Positions 1-10,221 of a stretch of DNA of 64,000 bases are shown here, in pieces. The stretch lies in contig JAJDYY010000006.1 in assembly GCA_022824965.1 (NCBI GenBank), positions 186,001 through 250,000 of the forward strand. Direction: 5' to 3'. The DNA is from Gammaproteobacteria bacterium. Lineage in GTDB: Bacteria; Pseudomonadota; Gammaproteobacteria; UBA4575. The notes beneath the pieces are model-generated. The model saw only the letters and a list, made by a program, of their open reading frames with translations. It was not told the DNA's origin and searched no databases. The stretch's first letter is position 1; each line of letters begins with the position of its first letter. Position numbers and translations under genes: made by a program.

Positions 1-63
1 CTGGTGGAAAAGGCCCTGAGCGGCGCACACGACGGCATCGTGGACTGCAGTCCGAAGGGATAA
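1..63 (+). CDS. C-terminal end of a PTS EIIA (mannose/fructose-type) protein, truncated by the window edge
   Basis: Frame 1 reads LVEKALSGAHDGIVDCSPKG-stop directly upstream of HPr and EI genes. Confidence 0.5.
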   Translation: MVEKALSGAHDGIVDCSPKG

Positions 64-68
64 GGCAC

Positions 69-338
69 ATGCTCAGCAAGGAATTGACCATCCCCAACAA
101 GCTCGGCCTGCATGCGCGTGCGGCGGCGAAGCTGGTCGCCCTGGCATCCGCTTTCCAAAGCGAAATACTGGTTGAAAAAGACTCCAGGAAAGTCAACGGG
201 AAAAGCATCATGGGGGTCATGATGCTGGCCGCAAGTCAGCATTCAAAAGTGACTGTTACAGCCTCGGGGATTGACGAGCAGGATGCGATGGCCTCCATCG
301 AAAACCTGGTCAACAATTTTTTTGATGAAGACGAATAG
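69..338 (+). CDS. HPr family phosphocarrier protein
   Basis: GLHARAA active-site His motif and GKSIMGVMML regulatory Ser region. Confidence 0.95.
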   Translation: MLSKELTIPNKLGLHARAAAKLVALASAFQSEILVEKDSRKVNGKSIMGVMMLAASQHSKVTVTASGIDEQDAMASIENLVNNFFDEDE

Positions 339-362
339 GATATCCAGGGACGCGGGTTTGCT

Positions 363-2093
363 ATGGCACTGATTATTTCCGGCATCGATGTATCGAAAGG
401 CATTGCCATAGGGAACGTTCACCTGCTCAATCGCGGTGCACCCGAAGTGTTTGAGCACAAACTGAAAAAGGACGAAATCGAGTCGGAAGTCGAACGTTTC
501 CAGAAAGCCGTCGATGAAGCCAGCAACCACCTGCGCGGCATCCGTGACACCATTCCCAAAGACACCTCCACGGATGTTGCCGCATTTATCGACTCGCATA
601 TCCTCATGCTCAAGGACTCCATGCTTCGCAAGGTGCCGGTCGGGATCATTCGCAAACAACGCTGTAATGCCGAATGGGCGCTGAAAATACAGCATGACAA
701 ACTGATTTCCACCTTTGAACAGATGGAGGATGATTATCTGCGCACTCGTGTCAATGATGTCGGGCACGTAATCAATCTGATCCAGCAAATCCTGAAAGAC
801 CGACAGTACGCAGTGCAGATTGACGCGCAACCTCTGAAAGGCCGCATTATTGTGGCCGATGATCTTACTCCTGCAGACACTGTTTTGATGCAAACCCAGA
901 GCATTGCGGGCTTTATCACTGAACTGGGCGGACCTCTCTCCCACACTGCGATTCTGGCCCGCAGCCTGGGAATCCCGGCCGTGGTCGGCGTTCAAGGTGC
1001 ACGTTCACTTCTGCGACAGGAAGAACGGATCATCATTGATGGCAGCAGTGGCATGGTGCTGGCGGGCGCAGACCAGAAAACGATCCAGAGCTATCGGATG
1101 AGGCAGCGCAAGGAAAAGGAAGCGCGACGCAAGTTGCGTGCCCTGCGTGATGTCTCGGCCAGGACACGCGATGGCCGGCGAATCAGCCTGCAGGCCAACA
1201 TCGAGCTGGCCGAAGACATGATTGCCCTGAGGCAGTCTGGAGCAGACGGTGTGGGACTCTACCGCACAGAATTCCTCTATATCGACCGAGAAGAACCGGC
1301 AGACGAAGCCGAGCAGCTGAATGCCTACCGGACGATCATCCGCGCACTGAAAGGCAAACCCCTGACAATCCGTACTCTGGACCTGGGCGCTGAGAAGGAA
1401 TTTGATCCCCATTTCCAGGGACCACTCACGCAAAACCCCGCATTGGGGTTGCGTGCGATCCGCAGATCCCTCAAGGACATCGACCTGTTCAAGCAACAGT
1501 TGCGAGCAATTTTGCGAGCTTCTTCCTACGGCCCGGTCCGCATTCTGTTACCCATGGTTACAAGCCATGCCGAGCTTGTTCAGTCTTTATCCATCCTGGG
1601 ACAGGCCAAGCAAGAACTGGAGAGCGAACAACGCTCCTATGATCAAAACATCCCGATCGGCGCCATGATCGAGGTCCCGGCAGCAGCATTGTCTGCGCAT
1701 ATTTTTGCAAAACAGCTCAGCTTCCTGTCCATTGGCACGAATGACCTGATTCAATACACACTGGCCATTGACCGGATCGATGATCAGGTCAACTACCTGT
1801 ACGACCCGCTGCATCCCTCCGTGCTGAAATTGGTCGACCTGACCCTGCGTGCAGGCCGTCATGCAAAGATTCCGGTTGCAATGTGCGGAGAAATGGCGGG
1901 GGATCCGCGCTACACCAGACTGCTGCTTGGACTCGGGCTGCAGGAATTCAGCACGCACCCCTCCAACCTTCTGGAAATCAAGCAGATTGTTAATCGGAGC
2001 AGGATTTCTGAGCTGGAAAAACCTGCGAGGAGAATCCTGAATACAACCCTGCCCGCCAGGATCACTTCCCTGGTGGATTCACTGAACGACTAG
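363..2093 (+). CDS. ptsI: Phosphoenolpyruvate-protein phosphotransferase (EI)
   Basis: GGPLSHTAILARSLGIPAVVG phospho-His motif; full-length EI-like protein. Confidence 0.95.
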   Translation: MALIISGIDVSKGIAIGNVHLLNRGAPEVFEHKLKKDEIESEVERFQKAVDEASNHLRGIRDTIPKDTSTDVAAFIDSHILMLKDSMLRKVPVGIIRKQRCNAEWALKIQHDKLISTFEQMEDDYLRTRVNDVGHVINLIQQILKDRQYAVQIDAQPLKGRIIVADDLTPADTVLMQTQSIAGFITELGGPLSHTAILARSLGIPAVVGVQGARSLLRQEERIIIDGSSGMVLAGADQKTIQSYRMRQRKEKEARRKLRALRDVSARTRDGRRISLQANIELAEDMIALRQSGADGVGLYRTEFLYIDREEPADEAEQLNAYRTIIRALKGKPLTIRTLDLGAEKEFDPHFQGPLTQNPALGLRAIRRSLKDIDLFKQQLRAILRASSYGPVRILLPMVTSHAELVQSLSILGQAKQELESEQRSYDQNIPIGAMIEVPAAALSAHIFAKQLSFLSIGTNDLIQYTLAIDRIDDQVNYLYDPLHPSVLKLVDLTLRAGRHAKIPVAMCGEMAGDPRYTRLLLGLGLQEFSTHPSNLLEIKQIVNRSRISELEKPARRILNTTLPARITSLVDSLND

Positions 2094-2185
2094 CCTCTCC
2101 TGACCCGCAAATCCTTGCTTTGGCAGGAAACTTCCAAAGCAGTTACACTTGCCACCCATCTTTGCACCCATAAACCGTTCAGCCA

Positions 2186-3538
2186 ATGCCTGACTCTGCT
2201 CTACAGTCACAAAACCAGACCCTGAAGGTCATCAGTGAAGCCTTGCAGACTGGAACCATGCAGCGTGCCAGGCGCATGCTGAACGCATTGCATCCAGCCG
2301 AGATTGCCAACCTGCTGGAGGCACTTCCCCATTCACAGCGCATCATTGTCTGGAACATGCTCGACACCGATGACGGGGAAATCCTGCTGAACGTTGGCGA
2401 AGAGGTCCGCAGCGGCCTGATCAGGCTCATGGGCAGTGAAGCCCTGGTAGCGGCCACTGAAGGTCTGGAAATCGATGATCTTGCCGACCTGCTCGTTGAC
2501 CTTCCGCACACGGTTACACAGCGCGTGCTGGCCAGCATGGACCAGCAGGACCGTCAACGCCTGGAAGCCGTATTGTCCTATGATGAAGATACCGCCGGGG
2601 GCCTGATGAATACCGACATGGTCACCGTGCGCCATGATGTCACACTGGACGTGGTGCTCCGTTATTTGCGCAGCCGGGGCACGCTTCCCGATGGAACAGA
2701 CTCGCTGTTCGTCGTCGACCGTTACGAACGCTACATCGGCGCACTTCCACTCTCAAAAGTGTTGACCAACAATTCAACGAAAGTGGTGCGGGATGTACTT
2801 GAGGACGATGTTCGCGCGTTCAATGCCAACACGGAGGCTTCCCAGATCGCAAAGGCTTTCGAGGATCTGGATCTGGTTTCAGCAGCAGTCGTTGATGCCG
2901 ACAACAAGCTGATCGGCCGCATCACTGTGGATGACGTCGTGGATGTCATCCGGGAAGAAGCCGAGCATTCGGTGTTCAGCATGGCGGGCCTGTCGGAAGA
3001 AGAGGATTTGTTCGCTCCCGTTGTGGCATCTACTCAGCGGCGCACCGTCTGGCTGGGGGTAAACCTGTTGACCGCTTTTCTGGCTGCCTGGGTCATCAGC
3101 CTGTTCCAGGTGACTTTGGAAAAAATCATCGTGCTGGCCATCCTGATCCCGGTTGTTGCGAGCATGGGAGGTATAGCCGGTTATCAGACGTTGACCCTGG
3201 TGATCCGCGGGCTGGCACTCGGACAGATCGGGCGCAGCAATTCCAAGCTGTTATTGTTCAAGGAACTTGCAGTCGGGTTCTTGAACGGGATGACGTGGGC
3301 CCTCATCGTTGCGCTGATCGTTGTGCTGTGGTTCAAGGACTTCAAGATGGGTGGAATCATTGCGGCAGCGACCATGGCCAACCTGTTATGTGCCGCGCTT
3401 GCGGGCGTATCGATCCCGGTGATTTTGCGCAATCTCAACATTGACCCGGCACTGGCGGGAGGGGTCATCCTGACCACGATCACAGACGTCATCGGGATTT
3501 TTGCCTTTCTTGGGCTGGCGACCTGGCTGCTGCTTTAA
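2186..3538 (+). CDS. mgtE: Magnesium transporter MgtE
   Basis: N-domain and CBS pair followed by C-terminal TM domain; typical MgtE length. Confidence 0.95.
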   Translation: MPDSALQSQNQTLKVISEALQTGTMQRARRMLNALHPAEIANLLEALPHSQRIIVWNMLDTDDGEILLNVGEEVRSGLIRLMGSEALVAATEGLEIDDLADLLVDLPHTVTQRVLASMDQQDRQRLEAVLSYDEDTAGGLMNTDMVTVRHDVTLDVVLRYLRSRGTLPDGTDSLFVVDRYERYIGALPLSKVLTNNSTKVVRDVLEDDVRAFNANTEASQIAKAFEDLDLVSAAVVDADNKLIGRITVDDVVDVIREEAEHSVFSMAGLSEEEDLFAPVVASTQRRTVWLGVNLLTAFLAAWVISLFQVTLEKIIVLAILIPVVASMGGIAGYQTLTLVIRGLALGQIGRSNSKLLLFKELAVGFLNGMTWALIVALIVVLWFKDFKMGGIIAAATMANLLCAALAGVSIPVILRNLNIDPALAGGVILTTITDVIGIFAFLGLATWLLL

Positions 3539-3596
3539 AGCCCGCCCATCAAAGTGGCTGTCAGGCCGTTTTTTACCCGATACCTGGAAGGCTCGT

Positions 3597-4163
3597 TCAG
3601 GTCTTAGGCAAGGTTACGCCCCGCTGACCCTGATATTTCCCGCCCCTGTCCTTGTAAGAGGTTTCACAGGTATCATCGGACTCGAAAAAGAGTACCTGTG
3701 CGATGCCCTCGTTGGCATAGATTTTTGCCGGCAGTGGCGTGGAATTCGAGATTTCTATGGTGACATGACCCTCCCACTCGGGCTCAAGCGGGGTCACGTT
3801 GATAATGATTCCGCAACGCGCATAGGTGGACTTCCCCAGGCACACTGTCAGTACCGAGCGTGGAATGCGAAAATACTCAACGGTCCTCGCCAGCACAAAG
3901 GAATTTGGAGGGATCACGCACTCGTCCGCCTTGAGATCAATGAAACTGTCCATGTTGAACTGCTTGGGATCCACCATCGCAGAATTGATGTTGGTGAAGA
4001 TTTTGAATTCATCTGCGCAGCGCACATCATAGCCGTAGCTGGACGTTCCGTAAGAAACCAGGCGCCCATTGTTGCCGGAACGCACCTGACCTGCTTCAAA
4101 CGGCTCAATCATGCCGTGCTGCTTCGCCATTTGGCGGATCCAGCGATCTGATTTAATTGCCAT
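3597..4163 (-). CDS. dcd: dCTP deaminase
   Basis: 188 aa; [13 protein letters not shown] start, [27 protein letters not shown]. Confidence 0.95.
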   Translation of the reverse strand: MAIKSDRWIRQMAKQHGMIEPFEAGQVRSGNNGRLVSYGTSSYGYDVRCADEFKIFTNINSAMVDPKQFNMDSFIDLKADECVIPPNSFVLARTVEYFRIPRSVLTVCLGKSTYARCGIIINVTPLEPEWEGHVTIEISNSTPLPAKIYANEGIAQVLFFESDDTCETSYKDRGGKYQGQRGVTLPKT

Positions 4164-4290
4164 AGATACTCAACTTCACCATACCCCTGTCCGGGACCCG
4201 CCCGTACAGCGCAGTTCCAAATGTACTTGTTACCTGGTGTGACCGCAAAAAGCCGTGCGTCCCACTAGGATGGGACCGTGAAAAAGGCAG

Positions 4291-5379
4291 TCAGGTATTC
4301 TGGATAACAATTTTTGGAAAGCGTGCCTTGTAGTCTTTACCCTGTGCGGCAAGTTTTGCAGCAGCCTTGCGTGCAATCTCACGATAAATTTCAGCGATGC
4401 GGCTGTCCGGCATCATCGCTACGGACGGGTTGCCACCGTCCGCCTGCTCACGAATCTTGATGTCCAAAGGCAAGGCACCCAGTATGTCGACGCCAGATTC
4501 CTCGGCCATGCGCTGTCCGCCCCCCTGACCAAAAATCGCCTCTTCATGGCCGCACTTGCTGCAAATATGGATACTCATATTTTCCACGACACCCAGCACC
4601 GGCACCTCAACTTTTTCAAACATTTTCAATCCCTTGCGTGCATCAAGCAGGGCAATGTCCTGAGGTGTGGTGACGATAATGGCACCGCTTACGGGTATCT
4701 TTTGCGCCAGTGTCAACTGCACATCCCCCGTACCCGGTGGCAAGTCGACCACCAGGTAGTCGAGTCCGCGCCAGCATGTATCGTTTAGCAACTGCTCAAG
4801 TGCCTGGGTCACCATCGGACCCCGCCAGATCATGGGGGTTTCCTCGTCGATCAAGAACCCAATGGACATGGCCTGCAGTCCATGGGCTACCATGGGCTCC
4901 AGGCTTTTGCCATCGCTTGACTCGGGCTGCCCGCTCACCCCGAGCATGCGGGGCTGACTGGGGCCATAGATATCGGCATCCAGCATGCCCACTGTTGCAC
5001 CCTCCATGGACAAGGCCAGGGCAAGATTCACTGCAGTCGTAGATTTACCCACACCGCCCTTGCCGGATGCCACGGCAATGATGTTTTTGATATTTTCGAG
5101 AGGTTTGAGGCTTTTTTGTACCGTATGCGCCTCAATCTGCCAGCCTACATCCGCCTGCACGCGCTCGGCTCCGGCTTCCTTCACTTTGGCCTCGACCTGC
5201 CTGGCAAGGCCGTCCGTGACCCCTTTCGCAGGATAGCCAAGCTTGACCGTGACACTCACCTCACCGCCTTCCGTCTCGATCTGTTTTACCGTATTGCCAG
5301 CAACCAAATCTTTTCCAAGATAAGGGTCCTGGATCTGTTTCAGTGCAGTCTCCACCTGCTCTTTCGTAAGCTGAACCAT
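4291..5379 (-). CDS. apbC: Mrp/ApbC/NBP35-family iron-sulfur carrier ATPase
   Basis: ASGKGGVGKSTTAVNLALAL deviant Walker A and C-terminal CSKCGHEE. Confidence 0.93.
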   Translation of the reverse strand: MVQLTKEQVETALKQIQDPYLGKDLVAGNTVKQIETEGGEVSVTVKLGYPAKGVTDGLARQVEAKVKEAGAERVQADVGWQIEAHTVQKSLKPLENIKNIIAVASGKGGVGKSTTAVNLALALSMEGATVGMLDADIYGPSQPRMLGVSGQPESSDGKSLEPMVAHGLQAMSIGFLIDEETPMIWRGPMVTQALEQLLNDTCWRGLDYLVVDLPPGTGDVQLTLAQKIPVSGAIIVTTPQDIALLDARKGLKMFEKVEVPVLGVVENMSIHICSKCGHEEAIFGQGGGQRMAEESGVDILGALPLDIKIREQADGGNPSVAMMPDSRIAEIYREIARKAAAKLAAQGKDYKARFPKIVIQNT

Positions 5380-5542
5380 TTTTTACTCCCCTGAAAATAT
5401 TTGGGCCTAGCGCAACGGGAGCCTACTATACCATGCCCCCAAGGCGGCACGGACCTCCGGCTCTGTGGGTTCGCGCGGCAAGATTATGATGATCTTTTCA
5501 AACCCCTTATAGGGTAAAATCGCGAAAACGGATTGCACCGAC

Positions 5543-7570
5543 ATGCCCAAAACAAAGCGAAACATCCTCGTCACCAGCGCACTGCCTTATGCCAACGGAC
5601 CCATACATATCGGACATCTGGTCGAGTACATCCAGACCGACATCTGGACCCGGTTTCAGAAAATGTGCGGGCACGACTGCCTGTACATATGTGCAGATGA
5701 CGCCCATGGCACTCCGATCATGCTCAAGGCCCAGCAGGAGGGTATAAGCCCAGAACAGCTGATCGCACAAGTCAGCGCCGAGCATCAGGAAGATTTCTCA
5801 GACTTTCATATCCAGTTTGATAACTACCACTCCACCCATTCCGAAGAAAACAGGATTCATTCCACACGTATCTACGAACGTCTGAAAGAGGGCGGACACA
5901 TCACCACAAGAACGGTCGTCGACCTGTTTGACCCGCAGGACCAGGTATTTTTGCCTGACCGTTTCGTGAAGGGCGAATGTCCGAAATGCGGCGCCAAAGA
6001 CCAGTACGGGGATAACTGCGAGGTCTGTGGAAGCACATACACGCCCGCAGACCTGATCAACCCCTACTCATCCGTGAGCGGTGCGACTCCGGTCAAAAAG
6101 GAAAACCTGCACTACTTCTTCAGGTTGAACGACTTCAAGGAAGTGCTGCGTGACTGGATCGAGAACAGGCCACTGCAACCGGGAATTACCAACAAGCTCA
6201 AAGAGTGGTTCCAGGAAGACCTGAGGGACTGGGATATCTCCCGTGACGCACCCTATTTCGGTTTTGAAATCCCTGATGCGCCGGGCAAGTATTTCTACGT
6301 GTGGCTGGATGCACCGGTAGGGTACATGGCCAGTCTGCAACAGTACTGTGACCGCACCGGCCGGGATTTCGACGCCTACTGGGATGCCGACAGTGAATAC
6401 GAGGTGTACCATTTTATCGGCAAGGACATCGCCTACTTCCACATGCTGTTCTGGCCTGCGATGCTGCATGGTGCAAACTATCGAATCCCCACCGCGGTAT
6501 ACTGCCACGGATTCCTGACAGTCGACGGTCAAAAAATGTCGAAATCGCGGGGCACCTTCGTCAAGGCACGTACTTATCTCGACCATCTGAACCCGGAGTA
6601 TTTGCGTTACTACTTCGCGGCAAAGCTGGGGCCTGACGTCAGCGACATTGACCTCAACCTGGATGACTTCCAGCAACGTGTGAACAGCGATGTTGTGGGA
6701 AAACTGGTGAACATAGCCAGTCGCTGCTCCGGATTTGTTCACAAGTACTTCGAAGGAAAACTGACTTCGACGTTCATCGAAGGCGGACAGGAGGTGTTTG
6801 ATTCTGCAGTACACGGTAACGAACACATAAAACAGCTCTACGAATCCCGCAACTACTCACAAGCCATGCGATCGATCATGAAGCATGCCGATGAAGCCAA
6901 CCAGATCATCGATGCACATAAGCCCTGGGAACTTGTAAAAAACAAAACCAAGCACGACCAGGTGCATCAGGTCTGCAGCTTTGGCCTGAACATGTACCGG
7001 TTGCTGAGTGGCTACCTGAAGCCCGTGATGCCCGAACTCGGGGAAAAATCAGAAACCTTCCTGAATACACAAACCTGCTGGAATGACCTGGCATCAGGAA
7101 AGCCATTGCCGGATGGGCACCAGATCAATGCATTCAAACCCCTGATTACCCGGATCGAAAAAAAGGCGATAGAGAACATGATCGAGGATTCAAAACAAGA
7201 GGATACGCCTGCACCGGCTGATCCGATCAGCGACGAAATCACCATCGAAGATTTCGCGAAACTGGATTTCAGGATTGCGAAAATTGTCCAGGCGGAACAG
7301 GTAGATGGAGCAGAAAAACTCCTCAAGCTGACACTGGACCTTGGAGAACCTACGGGGAATGTACGGCGCACCGTGTTTGCAGGAATAAAGTCCGCCTACA
7401 CCCCGAAAGACATTGAAGGCCGGTTGACCGTGGTGGTTGCCAATCTGGCCCCAAGGAAAATGCGTTTTGGTACTTCAGAAGGGATGGTGCTTGCCGCCGG
7501 TCCCGGCGGGCGCGATATATTTCTACTACAGCCTGACAGCGGGGCGGCTCCCGGCATGCGCGTGAAATAG
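5543..7570 (+). CDS. metG: Methionyl-tRNA synthetase
   Basis: [10 protein letters not shown] (HIGH) and KMSKS motifs, C-terminal tRNA-binding domain; 675 aa. Confidence 0.97.
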   Translation: MPKTKRNILVTSALPYANGPIHIGHLVEYIQTDIWTRFQKMCGHDCLYICADDAHGTPIMLKAQQEGISPEQLIAQVSAEHQEDFSDFHIQFDNYHSTHSEENRIHSTRIYERLKEGGHITTRTVVDLFDPQDQVFLPDRFVKGECPKCGAKDQYGDNCEVCGSTYTPADLINPYSSVSGATPVKKENLHYFFRLNDFKEVLRDWIENRPLQPGITNKLKEWFQEDLRDWDISRDAPYFGFEIPDAPGKYFYVWLDAPVGYMASLQQYCDRTGRDFDAYWDADSEYEVYHFIGKDIAYFHMLFWPAMLHGANYRIPTAVYCHGFLTVDGQKMSKSRGTFVKARTYLDHLNPEYLRYYFAAKLGPDVSDIDLNLDDFQQRVNSDVVGKLVNIASRCSGFVHKYFEGKLTSTFIEGGQEVFDSAVHGNEHIKQLYESRNYSQAMRSIMKHADEANQIIDAHKPWELVKNKTKHDQVHQVCSFGLNMYRLLSGYLKPVMPELGEKSETFLNTQTCWNDLASGKPLPDGHQINAFKPLITRIEKKAIENMIEDSKQEDTPAPADPISDEITIEDFAKLDFRIAKIVQAEQVDGAEKLLKLTLDLGEPTGNVRRTVFAGIKSAYTPKDIEGRLTVVVANLAPRKMRFGTSEGMVLAAGPGGRDIFLLQPDSGAAPGMRVK

Positions 7571-7577
7571 ATATCCA

Positions 7578-7973
7578 GTGCAAAACGCCGACACCATCGT
7601 CCCGACGGGAAAATATCTAGCCAGAATCGATGAACGACAATGTGTCGGCTGCACACTGTGTATCAAGGCCTGTCCCTTTGACGCGATCATCGGTGCTTCC
7701 AGGCAAATGCATACAGTCATCAGCCGGTATTGCACAGGCTGCAGCTTGTGCATCCCGCCGTGTCCGGTCGACTGCATAACGCTTGAAACAAATACCTGCT
7801 ATAACCCCATCAGACAAACCATTCCTGCCGGCGAACAGCGAAAGCTGAAAAAAGAATTTGCAGCATTTTCGCGCAGCAACCGGAAGCGACGTATACAAAG
7901 ACTGGAACATGCTCGCCGGGAGAAGCAACGACTGTTCGAACGCAGGAAAAGGGAACTATCGCTCAACAAGTAA
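7578..7973 (+). CDS. RnfB-like 2[4Fe-4S] ferredoxin with basic C-terminal tail
   Basis: [12 protein letters not shown] and [12 protein letters not shown] motifs; GTG start; tail rich in Arg/Lys. Confidence 0.8.
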   Translation: MQNADTIVPTGKYLARIDERQCVGCTLCIKACPFDAIIGASRQMHTVISRYCTGCSLCIPPCPVDCITLETNTCYNPIRQTIPAGEQRKLKKEFAAFSRSNRKRRIQRLEHARREKQRLFERRKRELSLNK

Positions 7974-7988
7974 CCTCTTACCCATACA

Positions 7989-8618
7989 ATGAACCAGGAA
8001 AAATACGAAAAAATCTTCAGCCGCCTGAAAAAGGCCAACCCGAACCCGAGAACTGAACTCGTTCACAAGTCCAATTTTGAGTTACTGGTCTCCGTCATAC
8101 TCTCCGCCCAGGCCACGGACGTAAGCGTGAACAAGGCTACCAAGGATCTTTACAAGGTGGCCAATACGCCAAGAAAAATGCTCAAGCTTGGAGAGAAAAA
8201 ACTGAAGACCTATATCAAGTCTATCGGTTTATACAACAGCAAGGCTGAAAACATCATTAAGACCAGCCGCATCCTGCTTGAAGACCACGGGGGACGAGTC
8301 CCGCGCAACCGGGAAGCACTGCAGACATTGCCGGGGGTAGGCAGGAAGACCGCTAACGTGATCCTGAACAATGCCTTCAACCAGCCGACCATTGCAGTGG
8401 ACACGCACATATTCCGGGTATCGAACAGGACCGGCCTCGCCCCTGGGAAAAATGTACTTGCCGTGGAGCTTGAGCTGGAAAAGCGGGTGCCGGAAAAATA
8501 CAAGCTGCATGCGCATCACTGGCTCATCCTGCTCGGCCGCTACATCTGCGTGGCACGCAAGCCGAAATGCCAGGAATGTCCAATTTTCGATCTTTGTGAA
8601 TACAGTGAAAAGGCGTGA
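7989..8618 (+). CDS. nth: Endonuclease III
   Basis: HhH LPGVGRKTANVIL, catalytic VDTHIFRV, C-terminal FeS cysteines CVARKPKCQECPIFDLC. Confidence 0.96.
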   Translation: MNQEKYEKIFSRLKKANPNPRTELVHKSNFELLVSVILSAQATDVSVNKATKDLYKVANTPRKMLKLGEKKLKTYIKSIGLYNSKAENIIKTSRILLEDHGGRVPRNREALQTLPGVGRKTANVILNNAFNQPTIAVDTHIFRVSNRTGLAPGKNVLAVELELEKRVPEKYKLHAHHWLILLGRYICVARKPKCQECPIFDLCEYSEKA

Positions 8619-8652
8619 TCCGCTAGAAATTATCGTTTAAAGGGAGGCCCAG

Positions 8653-9303
8653 ATGTCCGTACTTGTCAGCACCGCAAATTCATTGCAGGACCTCCTTGAC
8701 CGGTTTCGAGTGATTGACTTTTTGGGACCCCTCGCGCTGCGCCTGTATCTGGCGCCCGTATTCATTGCCGTCGGCCTGCATAAATTCATGCATCTGGAAG
8801 ATATCGCAAGCTGGTTCGGAAATCCCGACTGGGGACTTGGCTTGCCAAGCCCCATGCTCATGGCCATTCTCGCGGCATCTGCAGAGCTGTTCGGCGGCAT
8901 CGCCTTGTTGTTTGGAGTGGCAGTACGGTGGTTCACCATCCCCCTGATGATCACCATGCTGGTGGCAATTTTTGCAGTGCACTGGAACCAGGGCTGGTTT
9001 GCAATCGCACCGGGCGATCCTGCAACCAGCACGGCCAAACCCCTTGCATCCATCGGGATTCCGGCTGCCAAGCACAGCCTGGAAAACAGCGAGGAAGTGG
9101 GCAAACGCCTGCAGGCCGCCAAGTCCCTGCTGAAAAAGCATGGAAACTACAAATGGCTGACGGAAAAAGGACGTTTCGTGGTATTGAATAACGGTATTGA
9201 ATTTGCAGCAACCTACTTCGTGATGTTGCTGGTTTTGTTCTTTACTGGCGCAGGCAGATACCTGTCCGTTGATTACTGGATTGCCAGGTATTTCAGGAAA
9301 TGA
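8653..9303 (+). CDS. DoxX family membrane protein
   Basis: RLYLAPVFIAVGLHKF, ASAELFGGIALLFGV DoxX-type motifs. Confidence 0.85.
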   Translation: MSVLVSTANSLQDLLDRFRVIDFLGPLALRLYLAPVFIAVGLHKFMHLEDIASWFGNPDWGLGLPSPMLMAILAASAELFGGIALLFGVAVRWFTIPLMITMLVAIFAVHWNQGWFAIAPGDPATSTAKPLASIGIPAAKHSLENSEEVGKRLQAAKSLLKKHGNYKWLTEKGRFVVLNNGIEFAATYFVMLLVLFFTGAGRYLSVDYWIARYFRK

Positions 9304-9330
9304 ACCAAGCAATTTTCTGATTGTGCGAAT

Positions 9331-10218
9331 TTGGACAGCTCCTTTAAACCACGCCCTATGGATACAAGCGATCAAAACAGCGAAGCGGTCAGCGGCTCGG
9401 GCCTTGGTTTGCGGCGGGACTTTCTCGGTGAACTCGAAGCCAACTGCCCGAACTGCATCGATTTCATGGAAGTTGCACCGGAGAACTGGATAGGAGTCGG
9501 CGGAAAACTAGGCAAACGTTTTCGTGCCTTCACGGAAAAAGTTCCGTTTGTTTCACACGGACTGTCACTCTCGATCGGCAGCCCTGCCCCCTTGGATGAG
9601 TCACTGGTGCGCGACATCAAGAAATTCATACATGCACATGACATCCGATGTTACAGCGAGCATCTGAGTTACTGTTCTGATGACGGGCACCTGTATGACC
9701 TGATGCCCATCCCCTTTACCGAGGAGGCCGTGCATTATGTCGCCGACAGGATCAAGCGGGTCCAGGATATCCTGGAACAGAAAATAGCCATGGAAAATGT
9801 TTCCTACTATGCGACTCCCGGCAAGGAGATGGATGAGATCGATTTCGTCAATGCCGTGCTCGAGGAGGCCGATTGCAACTTGCTGCTGGACGTGAACAAC
9901 ATCTATGTCAATTCCGTCAACCACCAGTATGACCCAACGGGATTTCTGCAAGCCTTGCCCGGTGAACGCATTGCCTATTGCCACATTGCAGGCCACTACA
10001 TGGAGGAGGAGGATTTGCTGGTAGATACCCACGGCGCTGGCGTGATCGATCCTGTCTGGGACTTGCTGGACAAGGCCTACGAGTTGTTCGGCGTTGTGCC
10101 GACCTTGCTGGAACGGGATTTCAATATCCCGCCCCTGGAAGACCTGGTACAAGAAGTACATGCAATCCGTGACCTGCAGGGCAAGTGGTCCGCAGCACCT
10201 GGTGTACAGACCGGCTGA
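9331..10218 (+). CDS. DUF692 / MNIO family multinuclear non-heme iron enzyme (MbnB/BufB-like)
   Basis: FMEVAPENWIG, SHGLSLSIGS, RCYSEHLSY, LLLDVNNIYVNSVN, HIAGH motifs of DUF692. Confidence 0.92.
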   Translation: MDSSFKPRPMDTSDQNSEAVSGSGLGLRRDFLGELEANCPNCIDFMEVAPENWIGVGGKLGKRFRAFTEKVPFVSHGLSLSIGSPAPLDESLVRDIKKFIHAHDIRCYSEHLSYCSDDGHLYDLMPIPFTEEAVHYVADRIKRVQDILEQKIAMENVSYYATPGKEMDEIDFVNAVLEEADCNLLLDVNNIYVNSVNHQYDPTGFLQALPGERIAYCHIAGHYMEEEDLLVDTHGAGVIDPVWDLLDKAYELFGVVPTLLERDFNIPPLEDLVQEVHAIRDLQGKWSAAPGVQTG

Positions 10219-10221
10219 TCC

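Noticed and set aside
243-995. 250-aa minus-strand ORF opposite HPr/EI
   Set aside because: Antisense shadow of ptsI.
3501-4151. 216-aa plus-strand ORF opposite dcd
   Set aside because: Antisense shadow; overlaps the end of mgtE and all of dcd.
4259-4276. gtccca-ctagga-tgggac hairpin downstream of mrp as a terminator
   Set aside because: Stem is short and the T run is displaced several bases, so not listed as a feature.
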